A stretch of 64,000 nt of DNA, from assembly GCA_963969395.1 (NCBI GenBank), contig OZ017804.1, forward strand, positions 5,828,001 to 5,892,000, given 5' to 3'. Shown in pieces: positions 35,701 through 45,879 of the stretch. Both the position numbers and the translations under genes were made by a program. The DNA is from Pseudoscleropodium purum (Eukaryota > Streptophyta > Bryopsida > Hypnales > Brachytheciaceae). The notes beneath the pieces were generated by a model. That model had not been told where the DNA came from. It ran no database searches and was given only the letters and a program-made list of their open reading frames with translations. Each line of letters opens with the position of its first letter. Position 1 is the stretch's first letter.

Positions 35701-37069
35701 ACTCTGTTGTATGTCTCATCATACTTGATTGAGATTACTTTTACTGACAGTTTACTTTCAAGCTACGCCATTCTTGTTAATCCTGTTTATTGGCATATTT
35801 GCTACATTCCAGTTTTGTCCCATTCAATCAAATTCGGATTCTAACGAGTGTTCGCATTCCAGGTTTGGTCATGTATATCAGAATTTACAAGGACGTGTAA
35901 CACGGACGCTGCTGCATGCATACTTGGACCCCAAGAAAGCATTGACCCAACACTATGGTGCTATTCGGGGACTAGCCGCTCTTGGATCACGTGTGGTATG
36001 GATTTTACCTTCTTAGGCGTGCAATCTGATCTGTGCTACATCTCAGGCAAACTTGTTTATGACTTATGTTATACCGTTCTTTTGTGACTGCGACAATTAC
36101 TCCTGCAAGTGTAGAATTTCTCTGCAAGGTTGGTGGATAATATGTCCCGCTGCTGCCTTGATTTAAAGCCGACTTTAACAAAAAATTGTGCGCAGGTTCG
36201 CCTTGTTGTGTTGCCAAATCTCGAGCTTTACCTTCGTCTCTTAGCTCCAGAGCTAAGTCCGGAGACGCAACAAAATGAGATGAAGCGTTACGAGGCCTGG
36301 CGTGTCTATGGAGCTCTGCAGGTTATTACTACTTACTTTCAAGAAAATTAATTTCTGAAGTGAGGCGGTCTGCCTGCCCGATGTTTGTTGCATTTGATCA
36401 TGTAAGCTGTTGGTTGTAATCTGCAGACTGCATCAGGAGCATGCATGTACGAAAAACTGAAGGCACAGTCCTTTTTATTGCCATCCTCATCCCGGGTTGC
36501 CTTGAAGCCGACAGCAAGGGTGGTTACAACTACGGGTAAGCTGTAATTTTGAGCTTCGATGAAGAAAGCTGACTTCCTGATGGAAAACCGCACGACAAGA
36601 TCTGCTGAATGTTTCTGATCTCACGTTCCGTTGATTTCTTTCGATTTTGCCAATTCTTACCATATTCTGTTCTATTGAACTTGCAGCAAAGAATCAGGAA
36701 ACTGCGATGGATATATCCCCATCAAGAAAAAGACCAGGTGCTGGGATTTTGGAGCACCCTTTGCAGAAGAAACCTCAGTTGGACACTGACATGGCCATGG
36801 CATCTGAGGATCGAACTTTAGATGGAGCTGAGACTATTGGGCAAGGAGAAGCTAGGGAGGGAGGCAAGGTACAAGGGGTCAGCGAGGAGAATGCTGCGGA
36901 TGATAGTGTGAGGAAGCCCACTAGATCAAAGGGAGCGAAGTCAATAACTTTGGCAGAAGCTTGGAAGGAGGATGGAGATGTTGGCCCATTGTTGGCTTCA
37001 TTAGTTGATCTGTTTGGAGAAGGAATGCTTCCTTTCATACCTTCGAAAGAATTATCGTCATTTCTTTGA
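32790..37069 (+). CDS. TAF6: TAF6, TFIID/SAGA subunit, 12 exons
   Basis: Exons: 32790-32915, 33800-33886, 34082-34183, 34463-34571, 34680-34789, 34878-35015, 35310-35405, 35568-35692, 35863-35995, 36196-36321, 36427-36535, 36687-37069. All introns are GT-AG and phases match, giving about 547 residues, the usual size for plant TAF6. The N-terminus [18 protein letters not shown] to LRNVE is the histone fold (about residues 1-71) that pairs with TAF9. [15 protein letters not shown] and DREFKE-like sequence lead into the linker ([20 protein letters not shown]). The C-terminal HEAT-repeat region follows: [67 protein letters not shown]. The tail is charged and low in structure. TAF6 is a nuclear general transcription factor component. 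The exon 5 acceptor is ambiguous: a second AG, 9 nt downstream, keeps the frame. No stops or frameshifts are seen, so it is probably functional. Confidence 0.95.
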
Positions 37070-40000
37070 CTCTCTTTGTAAAATAGTTCGTCTCACTTAG
37101 ATTGTGTTCGCTTTGGCTCATGGACGGGTGTTTGTTCCAGCGACGAAGATACTGTTGTAAATTATCAGATTCCGAAAGCGTAGCTGGGAAACAGGTTTGA
37201 CCTATTGCAGGACGAGTTTTCAATGTACCTGCAGTCATTGAAACATTCAAACGAATTCGATTCAATTTTCCAGTTATCCGAACAACACTTGACAGCAGTC
37301 TCTGAAATTGTTAGATTTATGCATTATACTCTGTACTACGTAAGGTAATACGTCTAATACTCTAGAGGTAGGAATCTCGGCAGCATAATCAAACATAATG
37401 CTGAGTCATTCAATGCAACCAAGATTTTCCGGATCTGTACTTTGTTGATATAAGGGCTTAGAATGAGGACTGGACTGGACTGTAGGGGTCCAAAAATAAT
37501 TCGAATTTTTTCTCCCAAGGTGATTCAGGACAAAAACTACGAACTTTGAAAGGCTCCTGTAGGCTCAAAAATTCATCACTTCACAAGCTGTAAAGTGCAT
37601 TTGAAAGATGGTAGAATCCAGTGAAAAATACAATAAGTTTAAATTACAAAATTGTAGTACCACCATACAATAATGAAAAATATATTCTCTGTATAACACA
37701 ATGTCTGCCATCTAGTGTTGCCATCTAGTGTTGCAATCTTTTGTTGAAATAAGTGCATGCATTTTGTCATGCATACCGATTGATTTTACTAGGACTGCAC
37801 TTCCATGAACCATCCAATTTGTCAAAATAGTGAAAATGGTCAAGCTTGGAATATTCATCCCATGCTCATGCATCTCCACATTATGACTCTTTTCTTCAAT
37901 ATTGAACATTCTATACAACATGCACAATGCTGAACCTAACTTTCTCAAGAATTCGTCAATTTGATCTTATGACAACATCAAGAATAGTTTGAGTCCTACG
38001 AGGCCAACAACAATAGTTTTCTTCTATGCAAGGTTTCTTGTAATGTTGCTCACTATAGTACAATTGTACAATGACTTTAATGTTCTCGATTCCATAGACC
38101 TTTAAGCACTATGAAGTGCAATGAATAGTTGCTACAGAAGTATCACAAATGGCTCAAGGAGCTCAACAATTAAAGATTCATTTCTAAACTTATAACAACA
38201 CATTTTATTAAACTTAACCATATTTCCTAATTCATGACATTTTTCCATTATTGATTGGTGGGGATTAATGACTATTAGTGGCTTGGTAAATTGCAAGTGT
38301 TTTGGTGGAAAGGTGGTTTAAACCAAGGGAGTTAGATTGAACAAAGTGCCTTTTTATGAACACCAAAGCTACTACAATAAAAATTTAAATTATTTTTGAA
38401 TCCTAGTGTACAATATTGTATAGTAGAGTACAATGGCAATGATTTTACAACTTACTTACTCTACTATTCAAAGAATTGTGCATGATATAGGATAAAATTA
38501 GCATTTTTTGTCTTACATAATTAACATTAAATTCTTACAAAGTCCCAACTAAGCGTACCAAAGTTTAGTTTCAAAAAATTAAACTCCATTAATTTTTTGG
38601 TGAATTGTCTCATTTAATATTCATGCTTGTATATGATAATTGATTGAAAAATAATTTAAAAAATATATAATTGCATACATATGTAGAAAGCATCCATTTG
38701 CACATCTTTCATGTTAAAAAAATACCAATTGAGTAACAAAAATATGATCTATGAAGAATTCAATGTGAGGTGTCATATGACCAAACTTTGTAAAACATAT
38801 ATTTCTATATTTTATTTAGCTTTTTGCATGTATATTCGAATTATATTTGAAACTTGACAAAAATATCCTATAACAATATTGTCAATCCAATATGTAACAA
38901 GTTTGGTGTTTTAGAGTTGAAGGTATTAAAAATTCAATTGCAATTATCTTCAAGGCCATAATAGAGCTTAAACATGAGACATCTAATTTTATTGACATAG
39001 TATCACTGAAGGGTAGGTTAGCATATTTGTGAATAATTTTTTTCCTCCAAAAATTAATATTGGCAAATGCTAAAACTATGAATTTTTTGCAACATTGTTT
39101 TCTCCACTATAAATTTTTATAATTTTTGAATAAAAAATTCCTAAGACTTCGGCATCTATTTTTGTAATTATCTTTTGCCAAACTTGCCCTACAACCATAG
39201 TGGTCATTTGACAAATGAAGCCCTATAAAATATCACTTTTTTGCAACATTTATAATTTTTGAATAAAAAATTCCTAAGACTTTGGCATCTATTTTTATAA
39301 TTATCTTTTGCCAAACTTGACCTACAACTATAGTAGTCATTTGACAAAAAAGCCCCCCAATTTTTTTCAAATATTATCCAAATATACATACCAAAAGCTT
39401 TTTCTATACAATTAAGTTTGGTAGTTGTTTTGCATGTTTGAAATGGCATTTGAGATCTTTGCAACCACCAAGCCCATAAGGTCATCCTCAATATTTAAAA
39501 AAGCCCTTGGTAAGTGTCCGCCCAAAGGGAGTTTCAATCATTCCAACTCATGGGACAATAAATATGAAATCTTAAAGTTTTTATCAATGATGGAATTGAG
39601 ATCTCTCATCAACCACCAAGCTAAGAGGGGTGAACTTGATACCATTGAAAAGTCTTTGGCCCAAGTTTTGCATACAAGACAAATTTTGTAGTGTTTCAAC
39701 TAATGGAGCAAAAGACATTGAGTTTTTGAATTTCTATTGACAATGGAAATTAGAAAATTAAAAACTCTATGACCATTGAACCAACTAGACTATACATTCT
39801 AAAATAGTTGTTGTAACAACATCACATGATATATTAATCAAAACAATAATGAATACTACATTGAAAACAAATTAATTGACTAAAAGTTCAACTAAGTCTA
39901 CATGGCAAAAGTCAATTTCCAAAAATGAAATAACTTAATTCTAGTCAATCAAATGGACACTATAGGATTAAAAACTTGGAATCATTTGAATAATTTCCAA

Positions 40001-42109
40001 AAATCATAGTTGCCTTTCAAATCATGACATCAAACAAAATTCATCACTTAAAAAATCTTTAAATATAATTAAGCTATTCAAAACTAGTCTTTATTTTTAA
40101 ATCTATATTTGAAAATTTTCTAAAATATTTGATAATTTTTTAAATAGCTTGATTAATCTTAGAAAGATACCATAGATACTATGTATCCAATGGATGACAG
40201 AGCATCTATCTATGTAGAACAAAATTGTAGTGCAATGTAAATGTTCATCCTTGTAATTTTATGTAAAAAAGAATGGTCTTGCACATTTGTTTGACATCCA
40301 ATGAATGTTGTTGAGTTTGTCTATGCAAATAATTCACATGGTATCAAAAATGTTGATTTCCATGATGACTAGCCCATCTTGCTAGGGTTAAACAAGGTTC
40401 AAACAAGCCTCATTCCAAAATCATCTCAAAACTATCTTTAAGCTAAAATCAATGTATAATTTTTTTAGAATATATTTTTAACTATGTGACTAAGATTTCA
40501 TTAGTTACTATCAAATTTGCCAAACCTCCCAATTTCAAAATTTTTAATGCACAAATCTACAAATATTTATAGTTACAAACATTTAGCGTACTTTTAATAC
40601 ACTTTCATGTTCCAAAAATAGATTGGAAATCTAAATCTCAAAAGATTTGCAAAATAAAAATTTTCCTTTTGACCAAAGACAATTATGAAAAATTGGAAGT
40701 ATGTATGCCAATTTTTACAAGAATTGGAGCAATTGAAGATTATTTTTCAAGGTTTTGCAATCAATTGACGTACATCAACAAAAAAAAATTCCACCACACC
40801 ATACCCATCACTTGCTCCAACCAATCAAACTCCTCTTGACCTTGCCTCCACTTACAATACAATATTTCTATATATGGAATTTTATTTAGGGGATACATTG
40901 TCATATTGGTTATGCATTACATAAAATTTGGATCTAGTAGTGGACCATTTGACTGCATGTAAATGTGCATATACAAAAAAGAATTTATTTCAAATTTTTT
41001 TAATTTATTTCATGTGATTACAGTGAGTGCCATATAGAACTGGGGACTCAAAAAAAATAAAAATAGACTTTTCTATTCCCTTGGATTTGCACAATTCCAC
41101 AAAGTCAAATAGCCCACTATTGAGTCCACATTTTTTCTAATGGTTTCTCTCCAAAGACAACTAAAATTAATATTTTTTGAAATGTTTGCAAATGATCAAG
41201 CTTTAAAGGAAAAGTTTTTGATCAAATTAAGAGTTATTTTGGTCCGTGAAAGACAATCTAATATAATTAAGAAAACAATCCTTAAAAAATCTAAAAATAT
41301 TATTAGACATCAAATGGTTCACCTCTAAAGAACTAATTCTATTGCTATGTAGTCAATATTATTTTTAAGTTCACTTAAGTCTTCTAAATTATATTTGAGT
41401 TTCAATCATATATTTCTATTACATGAAATCCAGTAATATCTATCAATATGAAATATCTCCATTAGTTTTGCAATAAATTTAAATTGTTATAATTTTATAT
41501 TTATTATTGAAAATAAATTTTAAGATATATAAATAAACCATCAAATTAAATATCTTGAAATTTCCTCAAGAGGGACAAGTAGAAAATGGATGAAGAACAA
41601 TATAGAAAATGAACTAATTTAGGTTATTTTTTAATTTCTACATTCAAAATGCCTTTGGTGATGACTTTCAAGTCAAATTATGACCATAAAAATAAGTTAG
41701 ATTTTATATAAATGTCTGATAAAAATCTAATATATTTGAAGGTGTTGTAAAATATATTTGAAGATGTAAATTTTTTAATATAGGTATTGATTTTATCAAA
41801 AAATTTATATAAAAAATTAAAGTTTTGTAGTTTTTAAAAGTTTGATGTGATATGAAATTATACTAATTAGATAATATATTAGAGCAATCTAGGATTTGAT
41901 CCAAAATGAAGGTTAGAATAAAAATTAGATTTTGTTATATAAATTTTAAAATTTTTTCAAGAAAAATTACAAAGGGAATGCACACAATATTGTATGACTT
42001 GGATATAAATACATAGAGTTTCCAATTGCAATAACTTATTTAATTTTTTAATTTTAAAAAAGATGCAAATTGAATAGATGCAAAATTTGTCAAGTTTTAT
42101 TTTCTTAGC
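37070..42109. other. AT-rich desert downstream of TAF6
   Basis: 37070-37500 still has moderate composition and probably holds the TAF6 3' untranslated region; no canonical AATAAA is obvious. The rest is AT-rich without recognised genes; the frames at 37712-37948 and 39425-39691 have no domain I recognise. Confidence 0.55.
39118..39354. repeat. Tandem duplication, 133-bp spacing
   Basis: A block of about 100 bp (with ttcctaagactt, ggcatctatttttg, cttttgccaaacttg and gtcatttgacaaa) occurs at about 39118-39221 and again at 39251-39354 with a few substitutions. Confidence 0.75.
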
Positions 42110-43217
42110 TTAACCTCTAAAGTCCTCCAATACATTTTTGGCAACATAGATTTTTTGGTCATCTACTTACAAATGGAATTTTCATTTTCTTCTTTGAAAT
42201 TTTCAAACAATCTGGTAGAAAAGTCACTTGATGACTTGAAGGTAATATAATTTTTATAATTCTTTACCACATGGTTGAAAAGTCATTGTATGATATGTAG
42301 TTTTTTTCAAAGTATAGACAAAAGTAGCAACTTTGAAAAAAATCATTTAAAAATAAATAAATAAAACCTAATTTTAAATATTAATATATAATTAAATATC
42401 TTTAAACCATTCTATTTTGATTAACAAATTGAAAGTTATGAGGAGTTTTAGGTTGCAAAAAATTAAGGAACCTTTACTCCAAGCTTGTATGTTTGGAAAT
42501 ATAAACTTTTTCTAAAATACAAACCAATTATGTTTGGAAATGTAAACTTTTTCTAAAATTGATGATAGATCGAATATGTGTAATTTAATAAGAGTTTTTT
42601 TCCTTAAGTAAAAAATATTTAATTCAAATTGTAACAACTTTAAAAAAATATGTATTTTACTTCTTTATTCAAGCTATTTTAGAAGGGTCATTTTTTGAAC
42701 TAAAAAATAATAATTAGGAAAATTGAATGTAGTTACCTATACTTCTTGAATTGTAGAATGTTTGTAAAAAAGCAATTAAAAGGTATGTACAATACAAAGG
42801 AAGCAAAATGAGATAAGTGAATAACAAACATTTATGTAGATTTTTGATATTTAATTAATTATGGAATAATCCATAGTTTAGAGTTAATATTTCATCCTCT
42901 AGAAAATGATGAAAACATAAAATATGTAGTCTAAAAGTAGACGCTTGAGTTAAAAATTGGATCAAAATCATCATTTAAATTCAGAAAAATGAAAATAAAA
43001 TATAGGTATAAAATAGAAAATATAACATTTTATATTTTAAACAAATGCTAACTAATACATTCTCAAATACAAGAAATATCCATAATTATCTTAAAAAGTC
43101 TAAAATTAATAAAATAAAATATGGATTGGATGAAAAAATAAAGATTTTGGGTACTTAGAATATGTTTGCTTTCATTTGTTCAAAATTTGAAGTTTGGCAT
43201 GGTCCTTAAGAGGTTAA
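42110..43217. mobile_element. TTAA-type element (1108 bp)
   Basis: Ends TTAACCTCTAAAGTCC and GGTCCTTAAGAGGTTAA form an imperfect inverted repeat with TTAA at both edges. The left part (ttttggcaacatag) recalls the left part of 68-960. It includes the 41-bp tandem duplication at 42488-42562. Non-coding. Confidence 0.5.
42488..42562. repeat. 41-bp tandem duplication
   Basis: tatgtttggaaat, one differing region, then aaactttttctaaaat, occurs at 42488 and 42529. Confidence 0.75.
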
Positions 43218-43570
43218 AGGATATTTTAAAGAAGTATTAGTAGACACTTTGAGTTTATGCACAAGTAGTTGAAGTGTAAATGGATCCTTTCGAGGCATTA
43301 ATTTGAATTTTGTAAGTAGAGTTGAAATCCACAATTAACCAAAGCTTACTACTTAATGATATAACAACTGTGGAATAGTACTTTCAACATTGGACATTTT
43401 TCATGGAAAGAAAAATTTGAAAAACTCTTAGGAAAAACACAAAAACATATTAATTACTACACATGATAATACTTGAAAATTTTGAATTCATGCTTGGAAC
43501 AAAACAATTCTACAAATTAGCTATGAAAAATTACAAAATACAAAATTAACCATTTCAAAATAAGGGGCAA
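43214..43570. repeat. Dispersed repeat with an empty TTAA site
   Basis: 43218-43290 matches 57682-57755 and 43302-43570 matches 58602-58905. In this copy the two halves are contiguous across a single TTAA at 43298-43301; in the other copy about 840 bp of TTAA-type element sits between them. Shared words: tagacactttgagttt, then tttgaattttgtaa, then cacatgataatacttgaaa. Confidence 0.65.
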
Positions 43571-43707
43571 ATTGTCATGTGAGTCACCTTGGTCTAATGA
43601 ATGTTTGTTGTTTGCTGATGTGTAATGAATTTCATTTCATTTCTCTTAATTAATTAATTAACAAGGCCAAAGTAGGACCAAATTAGGGCCTAAATAAGAA
43701 CAAATTT

Positions 43708-44643
43708 TTAACCCCTAAAGTCCCAAACACCATTTTTGGGAATCATAGATATTTTAGGTAGTTCACTACGAAAGGTATTTTCCTTTTTTTTCTTTGAAAT
43801 TTTCACAACACATACGGTTGAGGAGTAGCTTTAAGGCCCAATAATTTTCATAAATTTTGACTACATGGTTAAAATTTATTGTTTGACATGTATTTTTCAT
43901 GCCATTGTAGGTAGTTCAAAAAATTTCTTAAAAAATCACTTTTAAAAAAATAAAAATTTGAAACTGGTTTTCAAGATTTACATATACGTAGAAAGCTTTT
44001 AATCATTCCATTTGAATTAATGAGGTGAAAGTTATGAGGAGTTTTGGTTTGCGGGCAATTGTGGATTCTCCACTCTAAAATAAACTTTGAAGTACTTTAT
44101 TTAATTCAATTTTCAATTATTTTTGGAAAAAAAATTGGAAGATAGAGATTGTTTATTACAACATTTTAACTATCAAGGTTGACATTTTTCAATTCCATAA
44201 TAAAATTCTTAACAATTTAGTATTTTGAATCGTTCTCTACTTCTTTCTACTTACTATACTTTTTATATATATTGTATAATTCCAAATGATCTAAAAAATT
44301 TTAGGCATGTAGCCAACTTACCTTGAAGATAGAATCCAAAGGCGCACAACCATTTTAGAGATTTTTTCATACAAATGTGACTCCTAAAGTGCAGCTACTG
44401 TATTTTCAATTTTTCACAGGGCCAAAAAATGAATTTTTAACAATTCAAACACTATTATCTTATAATGTATACGATGAAAATTTTTGAAATTTTTTTCACA
44501 TCTTCTCAAACTAGTGTACTACAAGATCCTACGGTTATATGTGTCTAATTTTGTTTTGAAAAACAAAATTTGGTACTTGCATTTGAAATGATAGTTTTGG
44601 AACGTTTTTGGTGAAAACATAGTCAAAAACCTTTAGGGGTTAA
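43708..44643 (+). mobile_element. TTAA-type element, best-preserved copy (936 bp)
   Basis: TTAACCCCTAAAG at 43708-43720 and CTTTAGGGGTTAA at 44631-44643 are perfect inverted repeats. If TTAA is the duplicated target, the element proper starts CCCCTAAAG and ends CTTTAGGGG. The body matches 68-960 and, inverted, 6728-7687. No transposase is encoded. The terminal organisation (TTAA plus CCC-starting ends) is that of the piggyBac superfamily. Confidence 0.8.
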
Positions 44644-44818
44644 GCAAGGTCTTCAAGTGTTCATCCAAAGTATGCATCTTATATGTTTCTTCTCATAGCC
44701 AAGGATAAATGTAAAAAATTATTTATATTTTGTGTTTGTTTAGTGTCTTGTATTTTAAGTTGGACTTAAAAATCCAAATTTAATTTCTAAATTTTCAAAT
44801 TTTATCATGGATAGTAAA

Positions 44819-45107
44819 CCTAGTTGTTATACTGGACAACATATTACTGTTCACGGACGAATCGGATCGATTTGGGCTGATCGATTGTCAACTTTGGAGC
44901 CCTGTGACTTTTGCAAAAAGTATTCAAATTGGGCATATGATATATTTTTCGGCATTTACAAAAACTGTAGATGTCGAAAAACATCTCATATATCCAATTT
45001 GAATACTTTTTGCAAAAGTTACAGGGCTCCAAAGTTGACAGCCGGTCAGCCCAAATCGGTCCGATTCATCCGTGAACAGTAATATGCTGTCCAGAATGAC
45101 AACTAGG
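44819..45107. mobile_element. Foldback hAT-like MITE, family B, copy 2
   Basis: Ends CCTAGTTGTTATACTGGA and TCCAGAATGACAACTAGG. Flanking ATAGTAAA (44811-44818) and GTAGTAAA (45108-45115) are a 7/8 duplication. The arms run nearly to the centre: gggctgatcg, gagccctgtgacttttgcaa and tattcaaattgg-type blocks are mirrored after 44975. The frames on the two strands (44807-45082 plus, 44844-45032 minus) translate to nearly the same peptide because the DNA is palindromic; they are not genes. Confidence 0.75.
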
Positions 45108-45136
45108 GTAGTAAACCTGAGAGTTTGAATGACATT

Positions 45137-45793
45137 TTAATCCCTAAATGTCCAAGGCACCACAATTTGATGTTTGCAAAACTTTGAATTTAATAAAGCC
45201 TAACTAAGTTGCTATTTTTAATTGTTTATATTTTTTAAAGTTCTTCAACTCTTCAAGTCTAGTTTTAGCATCAAAAATACAATCTAAAAAAGAAGTGATA
45301 GTGATTTTTCTATTTAAGATTTTGAGTAAAGGTACCCATTGCAATCTCGACTTCCCATAGTGTTGAGAGCTCTTGGAAATGAGCCTCAAATACACTAGAT
45401 CTTGATGAAAAAATCACATTCAAAATTCATTTAAAAAAATTAAAGAGTAGATTTTAAGAAGCCATAACTTGCTTGAAGTTTTACATGTTAAGCTCTTTAA
45501 CCTCATATTTTTTTGGTCACTAACTTTTTAGATTTGACTTGTGAAAAATAGATTGAAAGACTTGACATCACTTTTGTAGTTTTAACACCACGATGATCAA
45601 ACATTATAATCTTTCACTCCATAAGTGATATTGTTGTGTTTTTTTTCCTATGAGATCTCTAATATGTCTAGTTTGAATTTGTATAGTTATAATTTAAAAA
45701 AAATTCATACACTTATCAAAATGTTGTTCATTTTGTTCAATTTAGAGGAAATTCCTAGAAGATCAAAACAGGCCTTGGGCATTTAAGGGTTAA
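45137..45793 (+). mobile_element. TTAA-type element, second family, copy 2 (657 bp)
   Basis: TTAATCCCTAAATGTCCAAG at the left and CCTTGGGCATTTAAGGGTTAA (split: CCTTGGGCATTT, AAGGGTTAA) at the right; TTAA flanks both ends. Its sequence is the reverse complement of 5933-6584. Shared words: tttgcaaaactttgaatt, caagtctagttttag, cactccataagtgatattg. Non-coding. Confidence 0.75.
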
Positions 45794-45879
45794 CTTAACA
45801 TTGTTAACAATAACAAGCGGTGAAGAAAACCAAAATTCTCCCCCTCGCCCACTGCGGCACTACCGTAATAAAGAACTGA

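Noticed and set aside
43708..43720. CCCCTAAA at element ends read as plant telomere repeat (CCCTAAA)
   Set aside because: Only one unit occurs at each place, always in the same terminal position with TTAA, so transposon ends explain it better than interstitial telomeric DNA.
44807..45082. Small cysteine-containing protein on either strand
   Set aside because: The two strands give almost the same peptide because the DNA is palindromic; the same region is a MITE with target duplication.
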